Assembly: GCA_934444735.1 (NCBI GenBank)
Contig: CAKSDE010000012.1
Location: 1-64,000, forward strand
Length of the DNA stretch: 64,000 nt
Reading direction: 5' to 3'
Source: an uncultured Clostridia bacterium
GTDB lineage: Bacteria; Bacillota; Clostridia; UBA1381
This document shows, in pieces, positions 1-7,799 of the stretch. The translations under genes were made by a program, and so were the position numbers. The stretch's first letter is position 1. The number at the start of each line of letters is the position of its first letter. The notes under the pieces are model-generated. The model worked only from the letters and a program-made list of their open reading frames with translations, was not told the origin of the DNA and searched no databases.

Positions 1-75
1 CTGGTGTAGCTCAATTGGTAGAGCAGCTGATTTGTAATCAGCAGGTCGCGGGTTCGAGTCCCATCACCAGCTCCA
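1..75 (+). tRNA. tRNA-Thr (anticodon TGT), first base outside the window
   Basis: The cloverleaf reads from the second acceptor base to an encoded CCA at 73-75. The D-arm, the anticodon loop TTTGTAA (anticodon TGT, Thr) and the T-loop GGTTCGAGTCC are all visible. The missing 5' G would pair with C71. It opens a three-gene tRNA cluster. Confidence 0.95.
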
Positions 76-78
76 TAT

Positions 79-163
79 GGGAGAGTTCCCGAGTGGCCAA
101 AGGGGGCAGACTGTAAATCTGTTGCGTCTCGCTTCGATGGTTCGAATCCATCCTCTCCCACCA
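79..163 (+). tRNA. tRNA-Tyr (anticodon GTA)
   Basis: This is a class II tRNA with a long variable arm. The acceptor GGGAGAG (79-85) pairs with CTCTCCC, the anticodon loop contains GTA (Tyr), the T-loop is GGTTCGAATCC and CCA is encoded. It lies three bases after tRNA-Thr. Confidence 0.95.
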
Positions 164-196
164 AAACGTCGGAAATTATTGATTTTCCGACGTTTT
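163..196 (+). terminator. Hairpin between tRNA-Tyr and tRNA-Ala
   Basis: A 13-bp perfect inverted repeat, AAAACGTCGGAAA at 163-175 against TTTCCGACGTTTT at 184-196, ends in a T-run. It should terminate the Thr-Tyr transcript, or act as a processing stem if the three tRNAs are co-transcribed. Confidence 0.7.
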
Positions 197-203
197 AACA
201 TAT

Positions 204-279
204 GGGGGTATAGCTCAGTTGGGAGAGCGGTTGCTTCGCATGTAACAGGTCTGGGGTTCGAATCCCCATATCTCCACCA
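204..279 (+). tRNA. tRNA-Ala (anticodon CGC)
   Basis: The acceptor GGGGGTA pairs with TATCTCC through G-U pairs. The anticodon stem GTTGC/GTAAC closes the loop TTCGCAT, giving anticodon CGC (Ala, GCG codons). The T-arm is GGGGTTCGAATCCCC and CCA is encoded at 277-279. Confidence 0.93.
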
Positions 280-290
280 TAACCCAATTT

Positions 291-331
291 CGCATAAATG
301 CTTGAGAATATAGTGTTTATGCGGTTTTTCT
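291..331 (+). terminator. Intrinsic terminator after tRNA-Ala
   Basis: The stem CGCATAAA (291-298) / TTTATGCG (316-323) is followed by GTTTTTCTTT. It lies 12 nt downstream of the tRNA-Ala CCA end. Confidence 0.75.
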
Positions 332-345
332 TTACTTTTAAACAT

Positions 346-404
346 AACTGTATATAACCAAATATAACCCAATATAACATAAAAATGTTGTCAAACTGTT
401 GTCA
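346..404. repeat. Short direct repeats downstream of tRNA-Ala (possible integrase arm sites)
   Basis: Three ATATAAC units at about 10-bp spacing (around 352-380) are followed by two copies of TGTTGTCAAA (387-405). Paired TGTTGTCAAA-type repeats beside a tRNA 3' end resemble arm-type binding sites of tyrosine integrases at an att site. No integrase and no second tRNA 3'-end copy is present here, so this may be only a scar of a former island boundary. Confidence 0.3.
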
Positions 405-420
405 AAATCGAAGTATATAA

Positions 421-455
421 AAAAAGAGAACATACGATGTATGTTCTCTTTTTTT
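421..455 (-). terminator. Strong hairpin ending the ncRNA unit
   Basis: The near-perfect hairpin AAAAAGAGAACATAC-GAT-GTATGTTCTCTTTTT has a poly-T tail in both directions. It can terminate the minus-strand RNA and any read-through from the tRNA operon. Confidence 0.8.
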
Positions 456-721
456 GGGGTGATTTTGCATATATTTTATAACCCTGCAAGGGGGTAAGGT
501 GCGGTTAATCTATCGCACCGATAATACAAAAGGAATACAATCGAATGTAGCGGCATCATCAAAAACAGCATTGTGAAAATATTGCGATAGAGTTATTCAA
601 AAATCAGCTCACCTAATGGGTGGTCGTGGCAAGATAACGTTATCCTAACTCAACATACCTTTATCGTATGCGCAAAATTCGTCACATTCCATTTTTGTCT
701 ACATGGTTATACTTTTTTTGC
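421..721 (-). ncRNA. Putative independent structured RNA of about 300 nt
   Basis: A consensus-quality promoter (728-756, minus) and an intrinsic terminator (421-455) bracket about 300 nt with no credible ORF. The RNA could close on itself: on the plus strand GGTTATA at 705-711 is the exact reverse complement of TATAACC at 477-483. Inside are further hairpins: CACC-TAAT-GGGTGG (about 611-625), GGTGCG...CGCACC (498-519), CCCT-GCA-AGGG (482-492) and the palindrome GATAACGTTATC (635-646). I looked for the signature sequences of tmRNA, RNase P RNA, SRP RNA and T-box leaders and saw none. 6S RNA or another structured Clostridia RNA remains possible. The region 456-727 holds nothing else that I can see. 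Confidence 0.55.
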
Positions 722-727
722 ATATTA

Positions 728-756
728 ATTATATCACAGTTGGATAATTTAGTCAA
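728..756 (-). promoter_or_regulatory. Sigma-A promoter of the putative ncRNA
   Basis: On the minus strand, -35 TTGACT (751-756) and -10 TATAAT (728-733) are separated by exactly 17 bp. The predicted start is near 721. It points into the ORF-free region, away from the AraC gene. Confidence 0.75.
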
Positions 757-833
757 GTGTTTTATAGCATAAATATAAAAAATTTTATATTTTGCGAAAA
801 AACACGAAAAAAGTCGAATATAGAGAAAAAATA

Positions 834-881
834 AAAAAAGAAGGACCGAGGAATAGATTTATTCTGTACTCGGTCCTTCTT
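834..881 (-). terminator. Intrinsic terminator of the AraC/SDR operon
   Basis: AAGAAGGACCGAG / CTCGGTCCTTCTT form a 13-bp stem. On the minus strand it is followed by a long T-run (plus-strand A-run 831-838). It lies 19 nt after the AraC stop. Confidence 0.85.
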
Positions 882-899
882 GTATATTATTTAATGATA

Positions 900-1739
900 T
901 TACATCTGTTTCTTTTTGACGGCGATTCGTACTTCCCATTCAAAATTGTCATCATCGGTATTTCGCGGGAAAACCTCGATATTGGGGAGAGAATTGTCTT
1001 TTTCATAGCTGCTTGCACGAATACAGCGATACAATACATTTTTGTAAAATTCGTTTACCTTGGTATCGTCACTTCCGTGAAATTTAAAGCACATCCATAA
1101 AGATTGCGGAATATGAACTTTAAAAAGCCGATCATTTTCATAAGCTCTCGCGCCGATGATGCACTGTACGTTATTTATGCCGTTTGTATAGCAGGCATAC
1201 AGATTATCGCCGCAGTTATCAAGAATTTCATCGGCATAGGCGCTATCGTAAAAGGCGCTCCACGCATCTTCACAGCATTCGGTATCGCTCATTTCGGATA
1301 GCTGCGATATGCCGCATATATAAAAATCACTGTCCTTTTTCAGCGTGTACGATATGTCCGCACCTCCGCTTATTCTTGTCTCAAATTCGATGGGAGTAAA
1401 CATATTTAAGCAGCAGTCGCTTTTGCCTATCTCATTTGGGGTTATGCCGTGAAATTCTTTAAAAGCTCGCGAAAACGATGACGGCGCATCATAGCCGTAT
1501 TTTATGGCAAGCTCAGTTACCGATTCATTCCCGGACAGCAGATCTTCTGCAGCACGGGACATACGGCGCTTGCGGATATATTCACTTATCGGAATACCTG
1601 CAATAAAGGAAAAAATACGCCGAAACTCATATAGAGACAGTCCTGCTTTTTTAGAGAGTAAGTTTATATCAAGCTGTGAATCGAGATGTGTTTCGATATA
1701 TTCGACAATCTCGTTGAATTTGTTTATATTATTCATCAT
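900..1739 (-). CDS. AraC-family regulator with C-terminal effector-binding-like domain
   Basis: This 279-residue transcription factor has its two helix-turn-helix motifs at the N-terminus (about residues 1-105; LSKKAGLSLYEFRRIFSF, then the second motif ending FKEFHGITPNE). The rest resembles a GyrI/Rob-type effector-binding domain, the domain order of Rob-like AraC proteins. I place the start at the ATG at 1739, whose A is the last base of the upstream TAA stop (TAATG coupling). An in-frame start 33 nt upstream would lie inside the dehydrogenase gene. Co-transcription suggests that it controls or is co-regulated with the SDR enzyme. The ligand is unknown. Confidence 0.85.
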   Translation of the reverse strand: MMNNINKFNEIVEYIETHLDSQLDINLLSKKAGLSLYEFRRIFSFIAGIPISEYIRKRRMSRAAEDLLSGNESVTELAIKYGYDAPSSFSRAFKEFHGITPNEIGKSDCCLNMFTPIEFETRISGGADISYTLKKDSDFYICGISQLSEMSDTECCEDAWSAFYDSAYADEILDNCGDNLYACYTNGINNVQCIIGARAYENDRLFKVHIPQSLWMCFKFHGSDDTKVNEFYKNVLYRCIRASSYEKDNSLPNIEVFPRNTDDDNFEWEVRIAVKKKQM

Positions 1740-2446
1740 TATAACGGCTCCACAACCTGGCTTGTACCCCAAACGGTCATTTCCTCAACAACGGCGCCTT
1801 TAGGCAGATTTGCGGCATAGCAGATTGCCGACGCGATGTCATCTGTTGAGAGAGAGTCGTTTGTTTCGGCAAGCTTTGCCGAACTCTGGAATCCTGTGCT
1901 TGCAGATGCGGGGATTATGCAGGTCGCACGGACGCCGTGCTTTTGCAGCTCAACGTAGAGTCCCTTGGTGAAGTTCAAAACGCCGGCTTTTGCAGCCGCA
2001 TAAACGCTCCAGCCGCCCCATGAATGTTTTGCGCAGACAGATGAGATGTTAATAATAACCCCGTTCTTTTGTTCTTTCATAACACTGCCGAAAATACTTG
2101 AGCCGTATATAACGCTGTTTAAATTGAGTGCAATAATATCGTCTATATTTTCGTGTGTTTGATCGGTGGTGTCTTTGATGCTTATTCCGCCGCCGGCGTT
2201 ATTTACCAAAACATCGACTCTGCCGTATTTTTCGATTACGTGATCTTTAAATGCAGACCATGCGCTATAGTCGGTGACGTCGAGAGTGTATCCGTCGTCA
2301 AAATTATTTTCCGCCGTTACTTTTTTTACCTTTTCTTCGTTATGAGATGCGATGATTACGGTATCGCCGTTTGCCTTAAACATTTTTGCGGCGGAAAGTC
2401 CGTAACCGCTTGTGGCACCTGTTATAATTACAATCTTTCCTGACAT
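1739..2446 (-). CDS. Short-chain dehydrogenase/reductase (SDR)
   Basis: This 235-residue classical SDR is a cytoplasmic NAD(P)-dependent oxidoreductase. The nucleotide-binding TGATSGYG motif is near residue 9, followed by NNAG, an ISS segment and the catalytic YxxxK (YAAAK). The position after the first beta strand (TVIIASHNEEKV) does not settle NAD versus NADP. Substrate cannot be read from sequence. The RBS GGAGG lies about 7 nt before the ATG, and the gene is translationally coupled to the AraC regulator through a 1-base overlap. A promoter is visible at 2478-2506. Confidence 0.9.
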   Translation of the reverse strand: MSGKIVIITGATSGYGLSAAKMFKANGDTVIIASHNEEKVKKVTAENNFDDGYTLDVTDYSAWSAFKDHVIEKYGRVDVLVNNAGGGISIKDTTDQTHENIDDIIALNLNSVIYGSSIFGSVMKEQKNGVIINISSVCAKHSWGGWSVYAAAKAGVLNFTKGLYVELQKHGVRATCIIPASASTGFQSSAKLAETNDSLSTDDIASAICYAANLPKGAVVEEMTVWGTSQVVEPL

Positions 2447-2477
2447 ATTTTATTACCTCCGTTTTGTTTTTTCTATA

Positions 2478-2506
2478 ATTATATCAGTAAAAAAAGATTA
2501 TTACAA
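2478..2506 (-). promoter_or_regulatory. Promoter of the SDR-AraC operon
   Basis: TTGTAA (2501-2506) and TATAAT (2478-2483) on the minus strand have a 17-bp spacer, about 30 nt upstream of the SDR start. Confidence 0.7.
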
Positions 2507-2537
2507 TACTTTTCTTGCATTTTAATGTGTGAAGAAT

Positions 2538-3878
2538 TTATTGCAAAAATGCGTTTTGTTCCCTTAGAAGTTTTTGCACTTCGGTGATATTTACATCGGA
2601 AACGGTTGTGCCGTTTTTTGCCGCAACAGCTGCCGCGACACCTCCTGCGTGACCTATTGCGCCTGCGATCGGAGAAACGCGTATTGCTGCCTGTGCCTCA
2701 AATGTTGCGCTTATACATCTTCCGACAGTGATGAGATTGTCGGCACCTCCGATAAGTGCGCGGTAGGGGATATTATAGAAATTTCCGTCTTGTAATTTAA
2801 CGGTGTCAAACATAGAATCGTCCGCGCCTTCGGGTGGGTGTATATCTATCGGATATGCGCCGTGCGCTATGGTATCTTCAAATTTTTTACAGGTCACAAT
2901 GTCGTTTCCGGTAATGGTATATACCCCTTTAATCTGAACCGAACCGCGCACACCCAGAAACGGACCGGTAAATGCGATTTTTGCATTTTCAAATCCGCCG
3001 ATATGCTTTTTTAGGAAATTATAGACTTCGCCGCACTGACGTCTGCCCTCAATTTCCGCCGCAGTCAAATCTTCGGGTTTTAGCGGATTGATATTGGAAA
3101 TCCGTGTGGTATTTACAATGACCTCTCCCGGATTATTTGTTTCAAAAAACAGCAAAAACTCACGGTCGAATGTAATCTCCGACGCTTTTTTTGCTTTGGC
3201 AAAGGTGATGTTATATCCGCCTACCGAAACTCTCGGCGCATTATCTATTTTTGACGTATCCATTCTCGGAAAATCCTCGGGATTTTCCTTTATGTACTTT
3301 CTGACCTTTTGTGTATCGACATTGTATAATTTCATATTTAAGGTGGTGGGCTGACATTTCCCGTCCTCGGGTCTTCCGAGAACTGTGCCGAGTCCAGCAA
3401 ATCTTGAAATGTCCGCATCACCGCTCGCGTCGATAAATATCTTCGCACTGATTTTCTTTGATCCGTTCTTTCCCGATATTGTTACATCGGTTATGCGGTT
3501 ATCTTTTAGCGTGACATCGGAAACAAAGCTATGATAGAGAATATTTCCGCCTGCCTCGATGAGCATATTTTCAAGCTCGCACTTTAAGCTTTCGGCGTCA
3601 AACGGTGTGACGGTGTATGTGTAGCAGGTTGTATCGAAAATATGCCCGGGGGATTTGCCCTTTGCAACCAAACGGTCTATAATCTCTCCTGTTATGCCCT
3701 TTATTACCTGACGGTCGCCGGCGTGAAACGTCATCATGGGGCCTGTGCCACAGGCGGTAAGAGTTCCGCCTAAAAATCCGTAGCGTTCCACCAAAAGCAC
3801 CTTCATATTCAAGCGTGCCGCGCTGATTGCGGCAACAGCACCGGATATACCGCCGCCGACTATTAAAATGTCATACAT
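2538..3878 (-). CDS. FAD-dependent oxidoreductase (FAD_oxidored family)
   Basis: This 446-residue flavoprotein begins with an ADP-binding Rossmann motif (ILIVGGGISGAVAA, residues 4-17) and an acidic VER at the end of the second strand. The segment GGTLTACGTGPMMTF is typical of the PF12831 group. A second dinucleotide-binding part is DASGDADISRFAG, and the C-terminus carries RVSPIAGAIGHAGGVAAA. Members often occur in bacterial polysaccharide loci, but their substrates are mostly unknown. It is divergent from the heparinase-type gene at 4143, separated by 264 bp. An RBS AGGAGA precedes the ATG. No signal peptide is seen, so it is cytoplasmic. Confidence 0.85.
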   Translation of the reverse strand: MYDILIVGGGISGAVAAISAARLNMKVLLVERYGFLGGTLTACGTGPMMTFHAGDRQVIKGITGEIIDRLVAKGKSPGHIFDTTCYTYTVTPFDAESLKCELENMLIEAGGNILYHSFVSDVTLKDNRITDVTISGKNGSKKISAKIFIDASGDADISRFAGLGTVLGRPEDGKCQPTTLNMKLYNVDTQKVRKYIKENPEDFPRMDTSKIDNAPRVSVGGYNITFAKAKKASEITFDREFLLFFETNNPGEVIVNTTRISNINPLKPEDLTAAEIEGRRQCGEVYNFLKKHIGGFENAKIAFTGPFLGVRGSVQIKGVYTITGNDIVTCKKFEDTIAHGAYPIDIHPPEGADDSMFDTVKLQDGNFYNIPYRALIGGADNLITVGRCISATFEAQAAIRVSPIAGAIGHAGGVAAAVAAKNGTTVSDVNITEVQKLLREQNAFLQ

Positions 3879-3920
3879 CTAAGCTATCTCCTGTCCATTT
3901 TTTATCAAGTTTTTTTTAAT

Positions 3921-3949
3921 ATTATATTGCATGAAAATTTAAAAGTCAA
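3921..3949 (-). promoter_or_regulatory. Promoter of the FAD oxidoreductase
   Basis: TTGACT (3944-3949), a 17-bp spacer and TATAAT (3921-3926) lie on the minus strand, 43 nt upstream of the ATG. Confidence 0.8.
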
Positions 3950-4056
3950 GAGAATTTGGGGAGAAAAAGAGCCGCGGACGGAAGATGCGTAAAAAACTAA
4001 TAAATATATCTTTTTTTTTAATAGTAGATTGGCGGTATGTGTGGTAATATTAAAGT

Positions 4057-4108
4057 GGAAAACAGTCTTTTACGGTTGTGTAATTGTAAAATTTACGTTT
4101 TCCGATTA
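4057..4108. repeat. Imperfect inverted repeat related to the MITE-like element at 17221
   Basis: GGAAAACAGTCTTTTAC (4057-4073) is an imperfect inverted copy of GTAAAATTTACGTTTTCC (4086-4103). Bases 4081-4108 match 17226-17253 at 25 of 28 positions. It lies in the leader just upstream of the heparinase-like gene. It is either a degraded end of the same transposon-like element or a shared operator. No convincing plus-strand promoter was found in 3950-4142. Confidence 0.5.
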
Positions 4109-4142
4109 TTTAAGTCTTTTACGGTATATAAGGAGAGGACAT

Positions 4143-6497
4143 ATGAAAAACATTTATGTAAATGATGCCGAAACGGTTTTTGAACCGTTTTGGGACAGCG
4201 GGGAATCATACCCGAATCATGAAAAATATTCTTATCTTAATAATTATGAAGTGACAGTAAAAAAAGACGGAATTGAAAAAGCGGAAAATGCGTGGAACGG
4301 GATAAAAGTTACAGTCGCCGAGAGTACGGACTACAGTGTGGAGATGAAAAGAAAAATAAAGCTTGATATAACAGATTTTGACAGGTTTATCTTCGCAGCG
4401 TCTGTTCCTAAAAGCGTTGAATTTGAAGTTTTGTGCAGAATTGACGGAAAAATGCGTGATATTATTGCTGCACACGGCGGAAGAAAAGAGTATGAGGGCG
4501 AAATATGCGGAGATGAAATAACGGAGATAGCGATTCGGTTTAAAAATACCGAAAGCGGCACTGCAAGCGTTCTATTGTCATGGCTGGGACTTGCGGATTC
4601 AAAAAGGCGCGAAGAAAGCTTAAAAAGAAAAAGCGTGTATGACAGTGAATGGGAAGGGTGCTTTTGCAGTGATTATGAAATCGCGCCGGCGTTTGATCTG
4701 CTGATAAAAAGCGATGAGATTGAAGAATTAAGAGAAAAGGTTTCAAAGGAGCCGTTTTCGTGCGTAATGGATAAAATCCGCAAATTTGCCGAATCAGTGA
4801 AGAACACAGAGCCGGAAAAGCTTATCGGGAAATATATCGATTCTCATGAGGCGAGATTTGCAAGAGAACGCGATATTGATGAAGAACGGCAGCCGATGTG
4901 GAAGATAATGGAGAGTCTGGCATTTGTAGGACTTATTGACAAAAATGAGAAATATCTGCGCCTTGCCTGCCGTTATGCCTTGTCAGCGAGCTGCTGCGAA
5001 AACTGGTGCGAGAGCTTTGTTGGAAATCTGTCCGGGACAACCTGGCATCATCGCTCATTTAAAGAGGGAATCACGTCTGCTGCATGTGCAAAGGTTTTAA
5101 GCTGGGCGGGAAATCTCCTTACATGGCACGGCAGGAACATTATATATAACGCGATTATTATGAAAGGTATTCCGAGACTCGATGCAGATATAAAAACAAT
5201 GGATTACATATGGCATATGAATCAGGGGATTGTTTTTTCGGCTTTTTATATTATATCACTCATTGCTCTGGAAAAGAAATATCCGAGGTATGCGGTAAGG
5301 ATAGAAGAGGCAAAAAAGAATCTGAACGAGATATGGAATAACTATATATTACCCGACGGCGGAGCAAGTGAGGGGGCAGGCTACTGGAACTATTCTGCGG
5401 AATATTATTTGATAGCGATGTATGTTTTGTCGGTAAGAGAGAACGTGAGATTTGAGGAGTTTTGCAAAGCAGGTCTTGATAAATCGCGCACCTATGCCGA
5501 GAGTATGCTCTCTTCGGCAGGTGACGGAATAAATCTCCTTCCGCTGAACGATACCAAGACAGATAAAAGCTTTGATTTGATTATTGCCGCATTTTTTGCA
5601 AGGTCGGGAGGCGCCTTTTGGAAGGATATATTAAAAAAGACGGCAAAGCTGCGCGATAACGTTATGCTTGCGGCAGAGGCGCTCATTACCGCGCCGAAAA
5701 CTGATGACGAAAACTGTGAGAAGAAGGATAAATTTATAGCCTTGCCGGATACAGGCTGTGTTTTTTCAAGGCGCGGCGATACGGAGCTTATGCTTGTGAG
5801 CGGACCGGTTCTCTTTGGTCATTCTCATCAGGACAAGGGTTCGTTTATACTGGAGGCAAAGGGCGAGGGATTATTTATTGATCGCGGAATTTGCGAATAC
5901 GGCAGTGCCGATGAGGCGAGGTTCCAAACGGCATCGTGGCATAATCTATTGATGCCGCTGAAAAATCGGACGGAAATGTTTCAGAAAAATAAAGAAGGCT
6001 TTGGCGGAGAAATACTCTGCGCATATGAAGATGACGGCTTAGTCATAATGGGGACAGATATTTCAAAAGCTTGGGAGGAATGTGAAAGGTGCATGAGATT
6101 TATAATTTCACCCGATTCCGAGTGTTTCTTGATATATGATATAGCGGAATATAAGGATAAAGAAAGCAAGTCCGAATTTGTATTGAATACATATGGGGAC
6201 ATAAAAAAGGATGGACAAAAGCTTACCGTTATAAGTGAAAAAAATAATGCGGAAATTGTACCGTTAAATTACACCCCTGAAGAGATTTCGTTTGGAGAGG
6301 ACGGCTGTGACGGTATAGGAAAAAAGGTGGAAAGACTCAGGCTGACGATATCGCAGGAGAAGATTTTAACAGCACTGATATTGGGTGAAACTGAGGTGCG
6401 GATGATAGGCAATACGGTAGTTTATAAGCAAAACAAAATAAAGATAGAAAACAACAAAGTGACAGTAAACGATAAAAATTTTATGCTTTTTAATTAA
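4143..6497 (+). CDS. Heparinase II/III-family polysaccharide lyase, intracellular
   Basis: This 784-residue protein has no signal peptide. A central alpha/alpha-toroid carries the family signature PDGGASEGAGYWNY (near residue 400). The C-terminal heparinase II/III beta-sandwich has GHSHQDKGSF (about residue 559) and WHNLLM (about 599), which supply the conserved His/Asp residues of this fold. Known members cleave uronic-acid-containing chains by beta-elimination, leaving unsaturated uronates. That fits the GH88 hydrolase encoded at 26705. I chose the ATG at 4143 because AAGGAGAGG precedes it. The frame stays open upstream to 4029 but without an RBS. The GH1 gene follows 18 nt later and is probably co-transcribed. 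Confidence 0.85.
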   Translation: MKNIYVNDAETVFEPFWDSGESYPNHEKYSYLNNYEVTVKKDGIEKAENAWNGIKVTVAESTDYSVEMKRKIKLDITDFDRFIFAASVPKSVEFEVLCRIDGKMRDIIAAHGGRKEYEGEICGDEITEIAIRFKNTESGTASVLLSWLGLADSKRREESLKRKSVYDSEWEGCFCSDYEIAPAFDLLIKSDEIEELREKVSKEPFSCVMDKIRKFAESVKNTEPEKLIGKYIDSHEARFARERDIDEERQPMWKIMESLAFVGLIDKNEKYLRLACRYALSASCCENWCESFVGNLSGTTWHHRSFKEGITSAACAKVLSWAGNLLTWHGRNIIYNAIIMKGIPRLDADIKTMDYIWHMNQGIVFSAFYIISLIALEKKYPRYAVRIEEAKKNLNEIWNNYILPDGGASEGAGYWNYSAEYYLIAMYVLSVRENVRFEEFCKAGLDKSRTYAESMLSSAGDGINLLPLNDTKTDKSFDLIIAAFFARSGGAFWKDILKKTAKLRDNVMLAAEALITAPKTDDENCEKKDKFIALPDTGCVFSRRGDTELMLVSGPVLFGHSHQDKGSFILEAKGEGLFIDRGICEYGSADEARFQTASWHNLLMPLKNRTEMFQKNKEGFGGEILCAYEDDGLVIMGTDISKAWEECERCMRFIISPDSECFLIYDIAEYKDKESKSEFVLNTYGDIKKDGQKLTVISEKNNAEIVPLNYTPEEISFGEDGCDGIGKKVERLRLTISQEKILTALILGETEVRMIGNTVVYKQNKIKIENNKVTVNDKNFMLFN

Positions 6498-6515
6498 GAC
6501 AGAAAGGTGGATTTT

Positions 6516-7799
6516 ATGTACGATATTTTTACAATGAAGGATTTTAAGATGCCGAAAGGATTCCTGTGGGGCAGCTCAACGGCGGGACATCAGATAGAGG
6601 GAGGGGACGTTAATGCCGGCAGGAGTGACATAAATATTGACATGAATAAGGCTACTGAAGATTATGTCCCGGCAGGAAAAGCGTGCAATCATTATGAGCT
6701 TTATAAAGAAGATGCGGAGCTTGTAAAGCAGCTGGGACACCGGGCATACAGAATGAGTGTGGAATGGTCAAGGATAGAGCCGTCGGAGGGGGAATTTAAT
6801 AAAGACGCGCTTGAGCATTATCTCGATGAGCTTTCTGTTTTAAAGGAAAAAGGGATAAAGATATTTTTGACGCTTGTGCATTTTACTGTCCCTAAATGGT
6901 TTGCCGATCTGGGCGGATTCAAAAAAATGGAGAATTACAAATACTTTGAGCGCTATATTGATTTTATTGTGCCGAAGATAAGCGAGTTTGTGGACTTTTG
7001 GAATATATTCAACGAAACGAATCATCACAACAGACCTGATGATTACAGGATTAATTCGCTGATTTATCATGCGTACGCATATCACAGAATAAAAAAATAT
7101 TCAAATGCGCCGATAAGCACGGCTCATGCATTTCATTACTATATGCCAAAGCGCGGATACGACCGTTTTGACAGTGTTATGGCGGAGTATTATGATGTTA
7201 TAAATAATGAGTATGTTTTCCATGCTGTGGAAACGGGCGAGATTGTACTGCCGGGAAATGAGGGGGTTAATTGCCCCGAGCTTAAAGACGCTATGGATTT
7301 TTGGGCGATAAACTATTATACAAGGGACTTAATCGATGCGAGGAACCCGGCATTTTTATCCGATAAGTACAATCATACAAATTTAAATCTGATAAATAAG
7401 AAGATATATTTTGACGAGTTTTTTGCTGAGGGAATGATGAGAACGCTTATGCGGCTTAGGGGAAAGCCGGTTTATATAACCGAAAACGGCTGCTGCTGTG
7501 ATGATGACCGATTCAGAATCGTATATATTGCAACGATCCTTTCTTCATTAAAAGACGCGATCGATTTCGGTGTGGACGTGAGAGGGTATCTTTATTGGTC
7601 ACTTATGGATAATTACGAATGGGGATCGTTTGAACCGAGATTCGGACTCGTAAACTGCGACTTTAAAACTTTCAAGAGAACTCCGAAACCGAGCGCCTGG
7701 TTTTATAAAGAGATTATCGAAAATAATGGGTTCAGTCAGGAGATTTTGAGGAAATATTTAAAGAATATCCCTTCTATGGGTATTTTTGACACCCTTTAA
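6516..7799 (+). CDS. GH1-family beta-glycosidase, cytoplasmic
   Basis: This 427-residue (beta/alpha)8 glycosidase starts with FLWGSSTAGHQIEGG, the GH1 N-terminal signature. The acid/base Glu is E167 in FNET (family NEP) and the nucleophile is E323 in ITENG. The C-terminal YLYWSLMDNYEW is also standard. At 427 residues it is shorter than the usual 450-480, and Pro after the acid/base NE is replaced by Thr, so it sits at the family's edge. Specificity (gluco-, galacto- or glucurono-) is unknown. The RBS AGAAAGGTGG precedes the ATG at 6516. The last 42 bp overlap the convergent AraC gene. Confidence 0.88.
   Translation: MYDIFTMKDFKMPKGFLWGSSTAGHQIEGGDVNAGRSDINIDMNKATEDYVPAGKACNHYELYKEDAELVKQLGHRAYRMSVEWSRIEPSEGEFNKDALEHYLDELSVLKEKGIKIFLTLVHFTVPKWFADLGGFKKMENYKYFERYIDFIVPKISEFVDFWNIFNETNHHNRPDDYRINSLIYHAYAYHRIKKYSNAPISTAHAFHYYMPKRGYDRFDSVMAEYYDVINNEYVFHAVETGEIVLPGNEGVNCPELKDAMDFWAINYYTRDLIDARNPAFLSDKYNHTNLNLINKKIYFDEFFAEGMMRTLMRLRGKPVYITENGCCCDDDRFRIVYIATILSSLKDAIDFGVDVRGYLYWSLMDNYEWGSFEPRFGLVNCDFKTFKRTPKPSAWFYKEIIENNGFSQEILRKYLKNIPSMGIFDTL

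Noticed and set aside
421..721. tmRNA, SRP RNA or RNase P RNA in the intergenic transcript
   Set aside because: The TtpsiC-like 3' end with CCA, the SRP tetraloop region and the RNase P conserved core were all absent.
4029..4142. Longer N-terminus of the heparinase-like protein
   Set aside because: No RBS at the upstream codon, the sequence overlaps the MITE-like repeat, and ATG 4143 has a strong RBS.
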